From Amphiduros pacificus (Eukaryota > Annelida > Polychaeta > Phyllodocida > Hesionidae), in the NCBI GenBank assembly GCA_949316495.1, contig OX439000.1, forward strand, positions 66,637,070-66,701,069: a stretch of 64,000 nt of DNA, given 5' to 3'. Every line of letters begins with the position of its first letter. Positions within the stretch are counted from its first letter, which is position 1. Under the pieces are notes generated by a model, which saw nothing but the letters and a program-made list of their open reading frames with translations, was not told the origin of the DNA and ran no database searches. Shown piece after piece: positions 25,301 to 34,737 of the stretch. Position numbers and translations under genes: made by a program.

Positions 25301-26183
25301 TGCATCTGTCTTCTCTCCCTATATCATAATCAGGGTGGATGGCACTGTCTGCAATAGTGTGGTCAATGTGGGATTCTGTAATGCATATTATATCAGGGTA
25401 ATTATGCTCAGTTATTAGTTCCTGTAGCTCCAATTGCTTTTTGGTTGAGTTTAGGCCTCTGCAATTCACTGTCATGACCTTAAGCTTTTGAATTTTTTGC
25501 TTTTTTCTACCTTGTTTTGGTCTTATGGTGTTGGTTTTCTCTGCAGATTGGTCTTCTGTTCTTTCACTTGTGATACTTTCATCACTTAGTGTTTCAAAGA
25601 GATTACTTGTTTCAAGTTCATTTACAAAGAAAGCATCAGAAATATTAGGGAGGCGACATTTCCAACACTCCCATGACAGCCATCTTTGTTTATTGAATAA
25701 CTCATAATCTTTATTTGTGAGCCCATCACATTTAATGTGTACGTATGTGTCACATTCATCACACTGCATGGCTCTGTGATTTTTGGCAACTGGTCGTTCA
25801 CACACTCCACAAGGAAATTGAACAGGCCCTGGATGTGGGTGAACATCGCCACACAATAGTAGCAGGGATATCAGGAAAAGTAGCACAAGATTATTGCATC
25901 TTTTCTTCATCTTTGCTTTATCCCAGTAGCAGAACTTCTGTTTCTTGTATATCATGCTGGCTTTGTGTAAGGCAGTGCCCAGCATTGGGTTTCTTTGAAT
26001 CATACATTGCTTGTGTATAAGGTCATTAATCATTTCCAATGCAGTACTTCTGTATTTGTTGGAAGTATTGCCAAAATTTCCTTCATAAGTTATGCTTGCC
26101 ACCAAGATGCAGACAAGACAGTTTAGAATCAGTTTTGGGAGGTAACATTTCATTTTGTATGTATGTTGGGCAAAACTATGAAT

Positions 26184-26216
<33 letters not shown>

Positions 26217-27019
26217 CCAAGTTGTTTGCTTGGCCAAACTATCCTTTTTGTTGTTTTTGTTCTTTTGATTATTTTTGGAAAAGTTGCCCAAGTGGTTTGC
26301 TTGGCCCAACTATCCTTTTTTTTTTATTTTGTTCTTTTGATTCTTTTTGGAAAAGTTGCCCAAGTTGTTTGCTTGGCCCAACTATCCTTTTTTTTGTTTT
26401 GGTTCTTTTGGTTCTTTTTGGAAGAGTTGCCCAAGTGGTCTGCTTGGCCCAACTATCCTTTTTTTGATTTTGTTCTTTTGATTCTTTTTGGAAAAGTTGC
26501 CCAAGTTGTTTGCTTGGCCCAACTATCCTTTTTTTTGTTTTGGTTCTTTTTGTTCTTTTTGGAAGAGTTGCCCAAGTGGTCTGCTTGGCCCAACTATCCT
26601 TTTTTGATTTTGTTCTTTTGATTCTTTTTGGAAAAGTTGCCCAAGTGGTTTGCTTGGCCCAACTATCCTTTTTTTTTTTTTGGTTCTTTTGGTTCTTTTT
26701 GGAAGAGCTGCCCAAGTGGTTTGCTTGGCCCAACTATCCTTTTTTTTTTATTTTGTTCTTTTGATTCTTTTTGGAAAAGTTGCCCAAGTTGTTTGCTTGG
26801 CCCAACTATCCTTTTTTTTGTTTTGGTTCTTTTGGTTCTTTTTGGAAGAGTTGCCCAAGTGGTCTGCTTGGCCCAACTATCCTTTTTTTGATTTTGTTCT
26901 TTTGATTCTTTTTGGAAAAGTTGCCCAAGTTGTTTGCTTGGCCCAACTATCCTTTTTTTTGTTTTGGTTCTTTTGGTTCTTTTTGGAAGAGTTGCCCAAG
27001 TGGTCTGCTTGGCCCAACT

Positions 27020-27050
<31 letters not shown>

Positions 27051-27872
27051 CTTTACTTGATGTTTGTTTCCTTGATGTTTGTTTCGAGCCCAAGGGTGCA
27101 ACTTGGTGCTTGGTTACAATCAAGGTTTCTGTCAAGGTTTTGGTGCTTTTCTATAAATGAATGGACGGCCGGCAGGTAAACCGGTACCTACCAACCCTCG
27201 TCAAATTTTGCACTGAATTTGTTCACTGATATATTGCTAAAAGTGTGTAATTGAAGCGGGGGGGTGTTTTGGTTGAGGTAGGTAGTCACTGCAGTGTTAA
27301 TTTGATCCGTTTGAGCCCAGTAAATTGCCGATATAAACGACAAAATGCGGAGCCAATTCAAAACACTGCCATCTTGTTACTTACGCATGCGCACCCCATA
27401 TCAGAATCTATCCAATGTTATAAGAAAGCAACCTAAAATCTCCAACTTTCACTTTATTTGATCTCTAGATTGTTTTTTAAGGCCATACAAAGCTTGGGAC
27501 TTGCACTATTCATAGGAGCCAGATGCAAAGACTTGATATGAATGAATTGAGCCAATTGTCTTTTCAATGCAGTGACCATGTGCTCATGTTTTAAATACTT
27601 CAACAATCTTTTGAATATTGATGTTAAGTAAAAATGAAGTAAACAGCGACTAGATTTTGTCAAGGCATTTTGTTAGTATGTTTTATTCATCCACTATTTG
27701 ATTACAACATATCATGTAATATTATATATATAAAAAATATTTGGAATCAAATGCTGCACAATAAGGTTTCAGTGGGAAACAATTAATTTGACAGTTTTTA
27801 AAAATAAAATCTGATAAAAAATGTAACAAATATTCAAATTATTTTTCTTTTCAGTTGAAGAATATCAAATGA
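20481..27872 (+). CDS. NDUFAF8: NDUFAF8, mitochondrial twin-CX9C complex I assembly factor, three exons
   Basis: Coding exons are 20481-20552 (24 codons), 22433-22531 (33 codons) and 27855-27872 (five codons plus TGA), giving 62 residues. Exon 1 starts MKSVKAAKHRLSSYSNVLAG. The protein has two CX9C motifs: Cys21-x9-Cys31 (around ATAYGR-C) and Cys43-x9-Cys53 (C-SKEFQKLNE-C), with the AYGRCV and KEF-x4-CF signature of NDUFAF8 (human C17orf89). Such proteins are oxidised in the intermembrane space by CHCHD4/MIA40, and NDUFAF8 is known to stabilise NDUFAF5. Length and cysteine spacing fit the family. Borders are CAG|GTAATG, TCATAG|GCC, GCA|GTAAGT and TTTCAG|TTG. Intron 2 (5.3 kb) contains an antisense LINE and a minisatellite, yet the gene looks intact. 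The last exon encodes only LKNIK. Confidence 0.88.
20553..21940 (+). other. NDUFAF8 intron 1, unique part
   Basis: No gene is recognised. One copy of the short dispersed GACTGTTACCATCCCTTA repeat lies at 20688-20713, close to the promoter. Confidence 0.5.
20688..20713 (+). repeat. Short dispersed repeat, copy 2
   Basis: Same word as at 13747 and 29503 with TTAACC in place of TGAACC. Located in NDUFAF8 intron 1, about 135 bp after the first donor site. Confidence 0.7.
21942..22376 (+). mobile_element. tRNA-derived SINE with LINE-type 3' tail
   Basis: The head around 21946-22025 resembles a decayed tRNA: ACTAGCACAATTGTTAAAGC matches an A box and TTGGTTTGACTCC a B box. An unrelated body follows. 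The last part (about 22251-22287), AGCGCCATGAGCAGACC...CTCTATACAAATT, closely matches the 3' end of the L2-type LINE at 51870-51915. The element ends in a long (ATT)n(GTT)n(ATT)n microsatellite at 22288-22372. It lies in NDUFAF8 intron 1, sense orientation. The head is degenerate, so the copy is old. Confidence 0.65.
22665..26153 (-). CDS. LINE polyprotein: 2A-like motif, PHD-like finger, endonuclease, reverse transcriptase
   Basis: About 1,162 residues from Met at 26153 (MKCYLPKLIL). Upstream codons are open only because they run into the tandem array, so this Met is preferred. In order: hydrophobic stretch LVLLFLISLLLL (residues 89-100); 2A-like GDVHPHPGP (102-110); Cys4-His-Cys3 finger beginning CGVC and including QCDEC, VHIKC and ECWKC (about 115-165); APE endonuclease with TVNCRGLN, ITESHI, LTGDFNVPD and SDHD (about 225-460); and reverse transcriptase with NYRPVSLT, LDFSKAFDTV, SGVPQGTVLGP and FADDSLLY (about 640-950). 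The C-terminal domain contains HLEYASSVWDP. All catalytic motifs look present. It nicks target DNA and copies its own RNA there. No RNase H is present. Confidence 0.85.
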   Translation of the reverse strand: MKCYLPKLILNCLVCILVASITYEGNFGNTSNKYRSTALEMINDLIHKQCMIQRNPMLGTALHKASMIYKKQKFCYWDKAKMKKRCNNLVLLFLISLLLLCGDVHPHPGPVQFPCGVCERPVAKNHRAMQCDECDTYVHIKCDGLTNKDYELFNKQRWLSWECWKCRLPNISDAFFVNELETSNLFETLSDESITSERTEDQSAEKTNTIRPKQGRKKQKIQKLKVMTVNCRGLNSTKKQLELQELITEHNYPDIICITESHIDHTIADSAIHPDYDIGREDRCRGGGGVLIGIHKRWLSDPKEESLKTDCELVWRKLNITGTKPLFIGCYYRPTDRNISNVHELNASLGKIPQSDTNTPNILLTGDFNVPDITWENMSYKPSPAYGIDLNTEMIDTFNEHCLTQVNPHPTRGDNRLDLVGTTNPSLVNKVSVHPGMSDHDVVITEINAKATLAKKKPRNVLLYKKGDMNAIKQDMHVFFEDEVKDSCLPTETLNNKFTAKLMESINKHIPIKKITGRWDVPWMTKEIKRQIRRKQRLYNKAEKTKKDSDRRKFRNLRKHIKQKLRDSHNEYVLGLLDLPDIEFSRPSMGKRFWNYIRSRRKDTVGVPTLTENGIEVKDSKGKAEVLSRQYESVFSTENMENFPDKGVPTSPQIEPITITVAGVEKLLSNLNCKKANGPDQIPTRVLKECSNEIAPILQKIFQDSLNKGEVPKAWRTANIVAVFKKGDKSCAANYRPVSLTSVPCKILEHIIVRHMMNHCELYNILVNFQHGFRTGHSCETQLITTLQDILKARNDGQNVDMLILDFSKAFDTVCHERLNHKLKHYGISGQVGSWIKNWLTNREQRVVIDGDESDPVHVKSGVPQGTVLGPILFLLYINDIGEKLKYSNIRLFADDSLLYRIVENDDDAVKLQEDLNMLEEWSREWQMDFNAQKCYTLSSKKKSQALDTRKYTLNGHILQHVEHHPYLGVELQTNMKWDEHINNIVCKANQVLGFVRRNFNMCPGNIKEAAYNTLVRPHLEYASSVWDPYLKKDIDRIESVQRRAARFVSGNWKRETGTVTKILEDLKWDSLAGRRRTQRLVLLYKAIHGEIALKLPEHVKMKSAPTRKNQGNRYIEMATSCDPYKYSYFPRTVTDWNNLPPHLTTLEPGSSASFRNSLAIV
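25824..25850 (-). other. 2A-like motif GDVHPHPGP in the LINE frame
   Basis: Sits between a hydrophobic segment and the PHD-like finger. Known 2A peptides end D-(V/I)-E-x-N-P-G-P and cause ribosome skipping between G and P; active 2A-like sequences are described at the N-terminus of APE-type LINEs in several marine invertebrates. Here E is H and the critical N is H, so activity is doubtful. Confidence 0.6.
26189..27051. repeat. 71-bp minisatellite, about 12 units, bounded by poly-T tracts
   Basis: The core GCTTGGCCCAACTATCC recurs at 26229 (variant), 26300, 26372, 26443, 26513, 26583, 26653, 26724, 26796, 26867, 26937 and 27008, a spacing of 70-72 bp. Two unit types, with AAAAGTTGCCCAAGTTGTTT or AGAGTTGCCCAAGTGGTCT before the core, mostly alternate, giving a dimer of about 141 bp. 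Runs of about 25-28 T flank the array on both sides. It abuts the 5' end of the antisense LINE. Long open frames through the array on both strands arise because the unit lacks stops; they are not genes. Confidence 0.9.
27052..27854 (+). other. NDUFAF8 intron 2, right part
   Basis: No gene recognised. A slightly GC-richer stretch at 27100-27380 contains GCATGCGCAC but no readable feature. The intron ends in a TTTTCTTTTCAG acceptor. Confidence 0.45.
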
Positions 27873-27981
27873 GGAAATGGAATATCGGACATGGGAAATC
27901 TAGAGGCAACATCGACTGTTTTAATGGGAGTAAATATGAATGTAAAAATATCATATGAAACACTTAGATGAAAAGGATATG

Positions 27982-28039
<58 letters not shown>

Positions 28040-28550
28040 GAAACATTTGAGGTTTTTTACTACTATTTTCAATAATATGACTGATTGCAACAGGCTCAGG
28101 GTAAATGAAATGTGAAAGGTGAAAGTATTGCAGAGGAAATTAATATTGCTGTCAAAGTATGATGCAGAATTGGTCCAGCAATAATGCATTCTCCTACTTC
28201 TGATCCAAAAATGTCCAAAATGGATGGAAAATCGTTCCAAAATATATTTACCCATGAACTACAAAGTATAATGTGTGTTTGCAACAAGCAAAGCACCCAG
28301 CAAGTGTCCACCAAAGTAAAACATGTAAATGGTTCACAACAACAGAAAGTGAGAAGGTTTGTGGACGATTCTGTCCCATGACAGGACTCTACTGAATTTG
28401 GATAAAAAGATTGGAAATGGATTATGATGCATAGGTCAAGGCCAGTCAGAAACAAATATTATCCTGGTGTAATACAATTTCAAATATTACTGATTGCACA
28501 CGTTGTCTTGCATGTTATATTTTTCAAATAAATAATTGTTAAGTTTAAAA
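27873..28550 (+). other. NDUFAF8: NDUFAF8 3' untranslated region with polyadenylation signals
   Basis: Follows the TGA at 27870-27872. AATAAA occurs at 28527-28532 and again near 28617. A (TA)n run interrupts it at 27985-28037. The true cleavage site is not known. No other coding sequence is seen. Confidence 0.45.
27985..28037. repeat. (TA)n microsatellite
   Basis: About 26 TA dinucleotides without interruption, in the NDUFAF8 3' untranslated region. Confidence 0.95.
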
Positions 28551-30009
28551 AAAGAACAGTTTGTTTTGTTTCATGTCTAATGGTGTACATTTAATAACAA
28601 AAGGTTTTCATACTCATAATAAAGTTTTTGACATGTGTTCAAAAAGTTGACAACAACTTTGACATTTCTAAATATCTCACTATTTTGACAAGTAACAGGT
28701 GGCAGAGTCTGGGGCCTGTCAGTTGTCTTGTCATTATACTTTTACATGCTATGAGTACATCATTGTCATATGACCATAAACATTGATCAGTGGTTTAGTT
28801 ATCTGGAGCCATGCCATTTTTTTAAGTTAAAGTAAGCAAAATAATTTAAATCTATTCTGACTTCTTTGAGAAGTTAATCACAAATTTTGCCAAAGAGGTA
28901 CTGAAGCCTGAACTCTGGATATCTGTGCATTTGAGTGTCAGTCCCTTTTTGTGAATGCACACATTTCATTTCATTTTCATTTTATTTATTTCACATTTTT
29001 TCACATTTTATTCAAATATAGACTTGACAAAAGATGTGGTAAAAAGACTATGGCACTAAAATTTCACAATTTCACTACCATATGTAATTAAATTTATTGA
29101 AGATTTTCAAAAAAATCTTAATGGATATGTAATTGGAGTTTTAACATACAAACTAGCACAGGTCATTTCATAGTTCACCAAATTCACTAGCAGGGTTTAG
29201 GGGGGCTGACCCTGCTTTGCTTGTTGTGACAAGATTTCTTGGCACAATGGATGGTTATAAGATGGTACCACCATGAAATTTAGGAGTATCCTAAGAAAGA
29301 AAAAGTTGATTTCTAATATATGGAGTGAAAAATAACTCGCGCAAATCAATTCAAAGGTCACCAAAATTACATGATTGTGCCATAATGAGATTTTGGAGTA
29401 TCATAATTGAAAAAAACTTCATTTCTTATATTCTGTGAAAAATAACTAGGACAGGTGAATTCAAAGGTCGCCAATTTTTGCTGAGGTTTGAGTGGTCCCA
29501 TATTGACTGTTACCATCCCTTATGAACCCTTTCATGATGTGATGCTCCACACAGGGACTGGAATAGAGTTCAAAATTTTTACACACTTCCCAGTCCTGAA
29601 AAACACCCAAGTTATTTCTGTAAGACACTCTCGCTGACTTTCCCAGTCAGTAAAGCAAACTTTTCAGTCACAGGAACCAAGATGGCACCTGCTGGGACAG
29701 TCAAACCCGTGCTTATTATTCTTAGCAAAGATGTCGCAATTAAGCGGTCTTTTGTCCCACCCATATGTAAAAATTTCTCTGAGTAAATGATACTTATCTT
29801 TTCTTGACAAAATATATTTCATGAAAATATTATTGAAAATCCGAAAATGAAGTAAAGTTCTTTTAATACAACTGGAAATAAAACTCATTTATGACGACGT
29901 CCAATTTTTGCTTACTTTGTCTCCTATTTCATCAGATTCTCCATTTTAGGCTAAAGTCATTTAACTTTTAAATAGGTAAATTGGTCAGAAATAGGAAAAA
30001 AGCTAGTTT
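28551..30009. other. Intergenic, no gene recognised
   Basis: AT-rich. Holds one copy of the dispersed GACTGTTACCATCCCTTA repeat at 29503-29528. No coding region with splice or domain support. Confidence 0.5.
29503..29528 (+). repeat. Short dispersed repeat, copy 3
   Basis: Same word as at 13747, followed by TGAACCCTTT and a partly similar CCACACAGG stretch. Confidence 0.7.
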
Positions 30010-31440
30010 TTTTCGGCCTGAAGGTCAAGCCAGGAGCAAGACCAGAAAGGCATCAAAATAAGTCAGCAGAGTAGATTGGAGTCCCATGATTGGAGTGAAG
30101 AACTAAACTCTAACAGTGAAGAGGATGTCAGAATTACCTCTTCACTGTCAGAGTTTAGTTCTTCACAGACAATGAAAATGGCTGACGGGAAGATACAATT
30201 CTTACAACAGAGATTCAGGAAAAGGAGAATGGGACTGTGCAGAGATGTACTGACAGTACAAACTGATCTGCAGAGCACAAGGAGAATCTTAGAAACCTAT
30301 TAGAGAAGAATCATGCTGATGTGAAAACCAAACTTGATATGTGTGGTCGGAGAAAGAATATGACAAGTTATTGACTAAAATACGTGCTCTTGAGACTGAA
30401 AGTGTGAAAACTAGAATATCTCTTGAGACATCCCAGCCCAAACTACAGATGGAGGAAGACAAATGTATGATTGCTGAATTCAGAAAGCTATTGCTCACTA
30501 TACATCAGAGATAAGCCAAAAAGCCAAAAATAGTACCCTGAGAAAAGGACATCACGACAAAAAGGACAATGACGTCATATTCATTGATAATGAGACAAAG
30601 TGCTCTTAACCACAGAGGATTATTACTGATATGTGGCCAAATTTGCAGATAAACTATTGGACGATAGCGTATGACGTCAATGAGATGGATACATTTCAGA
30701 AAGCAATAGTGAAATGTAAATTTCAGCAAAATCAGGATAAATACTAAGCAATTGTTTTGTATTGGGCTTGCAGAGATGGATGGGAAATTAGCAGTACCTT
30801 GATATGCTCCAATACATTGGAGACAAACTGTAAAAATGTCACCAGGCAACATATGTGTCAGCTCCCCATCTCGGCAGATAATGTTAACAAGATGGTCACA
30901 GCTTGTGTAGTTTTAAAGCATCATCTTCCTGACTGAGATGAGAAAGTAACCATTCTGGAAGTGTCGGAAAAGGTCAGAAAGTTAGCCACTGGCACCAAAC
31001 AGCCACACCTTACTGCCCCTGCTCAACATCGTGCATTTGGAAGCCTGCCACAGAAATATGAATAAGACAAATGAAATTAATATAACTGAAGAGGGAGGTC
31101 TGACCCATGTTGTGAAAGCCGATAGGCTGTTATGAAAATGATTGTCATTTAATTGAATTCCTAGTGTGTGGCACAGAAAAATTATTCTTATGAGAATAAT
31201 TTTCCTTCAGTATTCACTACCAGAGTGCACCAAGTGGGCCCTAGCACAACTGCCCCACCATTATAGAAGGTGCCATTAAACAATACCGGTATATTAGTTC
31301 ATGCAATGTGCAATGTTTTTCCATCTCAAAATATTTTTCCATCTCAAAGATTTTAAAAGTAAAGGAATATTTTACACATGAATAGCCCTGATACTCTATC
31401 TATGACTGAGACTTGGTTAAATGAAAGTGTGATGTGAGAG
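30010..31440 (+). mobile_element. Decayed LINE, ORF1 and start of endonuclease
   Basis: Broken reading frames on the plus strand still show a charged coiled-coil segment (for example EDVRITSSLSEFSSS, then LEKNHADVKTKL and IRALETESVKTRISLE), a DNDVIFIDNETK block like the ORF1 esterase piece at 34350, and near 31390 an endonuclease-like PDTLSMTETWLNES. Stops and frame changes occur throughout, so it is non-functional. The middle part (30730-31100) is coding-like but unrecognised and might come from a second element. Confidence 0.55.
30097..30164. repeat. 27-bp inverted repeat (hairpin)
   Basis: Arms 30097-30123 and 30138-30164 are reverse complements with a single mismatch, separated by 14 bp. 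The left arm starts GAAGAACTAAACTCTAACAG. It lies within the decayed LINE coding sequence. Confidence 0.9.
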
Positions 31441-31949
31441 TTAACTTTCATGCTTAGATGAAAAGGGGTTGAAATCACTTCCATCGTTTAAAAAATAGTC
31501 TTGCTTTATCTGTGTATTCATGACATTGTATCCCTTAATGATACATCCCTTTAGTTACTTTCATGAATTCTCTGCATTGTGGCTGTTCAGAAAGGAAAAT
31601 AACATAATCTGTGTAATGAGCTGCAAAACAAATAATATTAGGTATGATGTCAGCTATGTATTTATAAATAGTATCACTATATATAAACTAAGGGCATGAA
31701 CACTCTTTCACCACATTTCTGCCAATCTGATGTATCAAATTAGATTAAAAATAGTCAGGTACATCCTAAAATTTCAAAGATATGATCCATACAATGCTAA
31801 GATTACAAAGCATTTTTAGAAAGTGCAATCCTCATGCTTCTTTGAAATATTTATTTCATGAAGTTGAAACTGTATTCCAAGAGAAATAGGAAAAACCGGT
31901 GATTGGGTGGTGGAACACCTTGTAAATAGTATTATTCTCTATGAAATTT
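31441..31949. other. Intergenic, no gene recognised
   Basis: AT-rich, no domain, repeat or RNA gene recognised. Confidence 0.45.
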
Positions 31950-32362
31950 ACAAATTTAGCGCATAATATTTGCAAAGAACTACAAGGCATTGTCACACTC
32001 CACTGAGCACAGGATTATAGTATTCTATGGGACATTATTGTTTTCCATAATTCCCTCTATTGGATCACAGGCTTTTCTGATTTTTGATTTTTGTACAAGT
32101 TTTGGGCAGAAATATTAATCAAGGTAAGGATAAGTTAAGTTTTGAAACACTGAATTCAAGGATTGGATGGCACAGATCAGGAATATCCACACTTCCAGGT
32201 CATTAAAGTAAAATTGATAACTTTATACATTGAATAAAAAAAATATCGTCCAAGGTTGTGATTTAAGCTTTCATCTCTTTATTTGTGTATGAGTAAAGGG
32301 AGAATTACCATTGCATTGATCACACAATTTCGACACTATCTTAGCTTTTCAGATTCCCTATG
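31950..32362 (+). repeat. Dispersed 0.4-kb repeat, copy 1
   Basis: Homologous to 52435-52868 in the same orientation. Shared blocks include CATAATATTTGCAAAGAACT, AAGGATTGGATGGCACAGAT, AAGGTTGTGAT and TGATCACACAATTTCGACA. The two copies differ by several substitutions and small indels (by eye roughly 80% identity). Family unknown; no open frame. Confidence 0.8.
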
Positions 32363-32994
32363 ATCTGTCTCCTAACTTAAACCTTGTTGGTTGATTGAAC
32401 AATAGCTGCATAAAGTATTAATGTTGCTCGAACTGAGCATTTGCTTAAGATTAACTTGCACCTAAAGCTGTGGTTGCTGAATATTAATTTCAAAATTTGT
32501 GACCATCTGCTAGAACTGTTATTTTTTCGGTAATAATTTATTTGTGTTAACTGCAGGACTTGGAAGGGAATGGTTGTATATCATAATTTCTAAGTTGAAA
32601 CAAAGTCTCGGTACTTAACAGGCAAAAACTCTGAAAGTTGGAGGTGAACGTCCGTCCCAACTATTAACACTCTCATGCCACTCCACATTTCTACCCTGCC
32701 ATATCTATTAGCCTTGTTTCGACAGGTGTTCCCTGTCCTCACTGGAACTAGCAAACGATTCCAGGTAGTGTCACGTGAAGTAATGGGTTTTCCATTTATA
32801 TCAGGTAAGAATTACCACTTCTTCTACATGATATGCACACATCTTAGCAAATGTATTTTTGCATCATGGATTTTGTACCATAGATTTACCACATTCACCC
32901 ACACAGATCAATGAGGCGTCAACTTATCTATTGTGTCATTACTTGTGTCATTATTGATCAACTTGTGAAATTGTGAAATGGTATGTATCCCAAC

Positions 32995-32999
<5 letters not shown>
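32363..32999. other. Intergenic, no certain gene
   Basis: A possible exon-like stretch at about 32727-32812 is bounded by CAG and by TCAG|GTAAGA and is open in one frame (VFPVLTGTSKRFQVVSREVM), but it matches no family I know and is left unassigned. Confidence 0.25.

Positions 33000-33087
<88 letters not shown>
33000..33087. repeat. (TA)n microsatellite
   Basis: About 44 uninterrupted TA units, directly adjoining the 3' end of a minus-strand SINE, so probably grown from its tail. Confidence 0.95.
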
Positions 33088-33090
<3 letters not shown>

Positions 33091-33330
33091 AGTGTTTCAA
33101 TCAGTTCGTGATGAGACCTACTTGCAGAAGCAGATATAGTGCACCTGCTACATGACAACTCACCCGTCATGACAACGGGTTAGCCCTTTGGCATTGGCCT
33201 CAGCTTATGTGTGAAATTGTATCATGATTTCAATCTCGGCAAGGCCGGGGATCGAACCCACGACCTTTGGATCACCACAGAGGAACTGGTGCTAATAAGC
33301 TGGCGCTCTAACCAACAGCGCCACGGCCCT
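33088..33330 (-). mobile_element. tRNA-derived SINE (family S1), copy on minus strand
   Basis: On the minus strand it starts AGGGCCGTGGCGCTGTTGG with A box TGGCGCTGTTGGTTAGAGC and B box GGGTTCGATCCCC about 60 bp on. The body shares TTCACACATAAGCTGAGGCC-type sequence and the AAGTAGGTCTCATCACGAA 3' region with the copy at 43949. The 3' end runs into (TA)n. The tRNA-like head lacks a complete cloverleaf, so it is not called as a tRNA gene. Confidence 0.88.
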
Positions 33331-34049
33331 TGGCCTAAATTGTGGAATAAACTGACGACATTACACATGGAATAAAACTGCATTATTTTCATTATATAAT
33401 CTTGCTAGATCAATAACATTTTTGTGTTTTCATAATCAAACCCAACTGGCCACCTTTCACAATATATTATATAACCTGAACAATAAACTGATCATTTTTA
33501 TTATCCACATTATATATTATGTTTTGCACACTATACAGATTCCTTATAGGGTTTGATAAGCTTATTCTTTTTTCTTTTCAAAATTAAGCTGACTGCTTTA
33601 CTTTGCAGAATATAATTATTCATTTTGTGGTTTTCAATGGTAAAATTGGCAGTTGGTGTTAAAATCTCAACACTTTATTTACCAGCCAGCCAATTAAATT
33701 CTTCTGTCTGTCAGCTAGGCCATTTTGAACGAATGTCAGTTGTTTTTTAAGCCAGCTGATTCCTTCAAAAAGTAACTAAAGATACTAAACTTACATATGA
33801 TTCCTGCCAAATACATCACTTTGATACATGATTTGATACAGTGACATTAACATTTGAGGGAAACGGTTTAAAAAAGGGCTGGCCTTTTTGATTATCATCA
33901 TCTCATAGACATTGACAGAACAGCATTGCAGACTTGGTTAAATAAATAACCAACAATGGCAGAACATTGCCAATTAAACACTTGCAGGAGCAGTTCATTT
34001 GTCTAAGAATATATATATATCAAAGCAGATGTTGTTCAGATGTTGTTCT
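33331..34049. other. Intergenic, no gene recognised
   Basis: AT-rich, no supported feature. Confidence 0.5.
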
Positions 34050-34737
34050 TGTAGCTGACAGGTTGAACATGGTCACAAATGAGAAGAGACAGTAAAAGTT
34101 GTGGTAGTTCATGTCGGAACCTGCAACTGGTGCCTCATGAATGGGCTAGTAAGTGCTGATACAGCATGTACAGTGTAAAGGGAATATATAGAAGCTCTCA
34201 GCAGTGTCAGTTCCAGTGACCTGTTCCATCATGCAGAGACTGTAATATCCAGCGTTCCTCCCAGAATCAAAGAGGTAGACAGAATAACGACAAACACAGT
34301 ACAATGCTGATAGTAAGGTGTTAAATAATATGTTGAGAAAACTTTCAAGTGAAGAACACAATGTCATATTCATTGACAATGACACTGGCCTAATGAGTGA
34401 ATATTTTCCATGTAGAGACCTATTCTGAGAAAATGACATCACTGGAGTCCACCAGAACAAAAAAAGGAGTCAGACAACACCCAACAAGGTATCAGAGAAC
34501 GATGCCACAGAGCCAATCTCAGGGAGGTGTGGAATATTCTTCCAATGAAACCAAAATAAATAATAAGTAGTAAACTAAAATAAACAAAAAGTAACTATCA
34601 GTCACAGCCTGAAACATTAGACGTTTGCGAGACAGCACCAAATGAAAAACTATTTTTAATTGGTTGAGAAGTTTATAACAAGATATAATTTTTATTCAGG
34701 AAACTCATTGTCACCAAAAGAAGGATGAATGTAAATA
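34050..34737 (+). mobile_element. Decayed LINE, left part: esterase-like ORF1 end and endonuclease start
   Basis: Plus-strand fragments in changing frames: VVVHVGTCNWCLMNG, a VISSVPPRIK block, EEHNVIFIDNDTGLM (typical order of the SGNH esterase-like ORF1 of CR1-like LINEs) and then DIIFIQETHCHQKKDEC, an endonuclease motif. The endonuclease is cut by the minus-strand insertion that begins near 34740. The right part resumes near 35820. Confidence 0.6.

Larger units (their letters stand above)
22556..26165 (-). mobile_element. CR1/L2-type LINE, apparently full-length open frame, in NDUFAF8 intron 2
   Basis: Antisense to the host gene. The 3' end is at the left, where short TAGATG-type repeats (22556-22572) form the tail. 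The coding frame is open from 26153 to the stop at 22665, leaving a 3' UTR of about 110 bp. The 5' end is hard to place because a T-run (26189-26214 on the plus strand) and a 71-bp tandem array adjoin it. The open frame and short tail suggest a fairly young copy. Clade assignment rests on APE-type endonuclease plus RT without RNase H and a PHD-like finger; CR1 versus L2 is unresolved. Confidence 0.85.

Noticed and set aside
26163-27135. Several overlapping open frames of 60-150 residues on both strands
   Set aside because: All lie in the 71-bp minisatellite, which has no stops and a period not divisible by three.
32727-32812. An isolated host exon between CAG and GTAAGA
   Set aside because: Open in one frame with splice-like borders, but no family match, no partner exons nearby; chance cannot be excluded.
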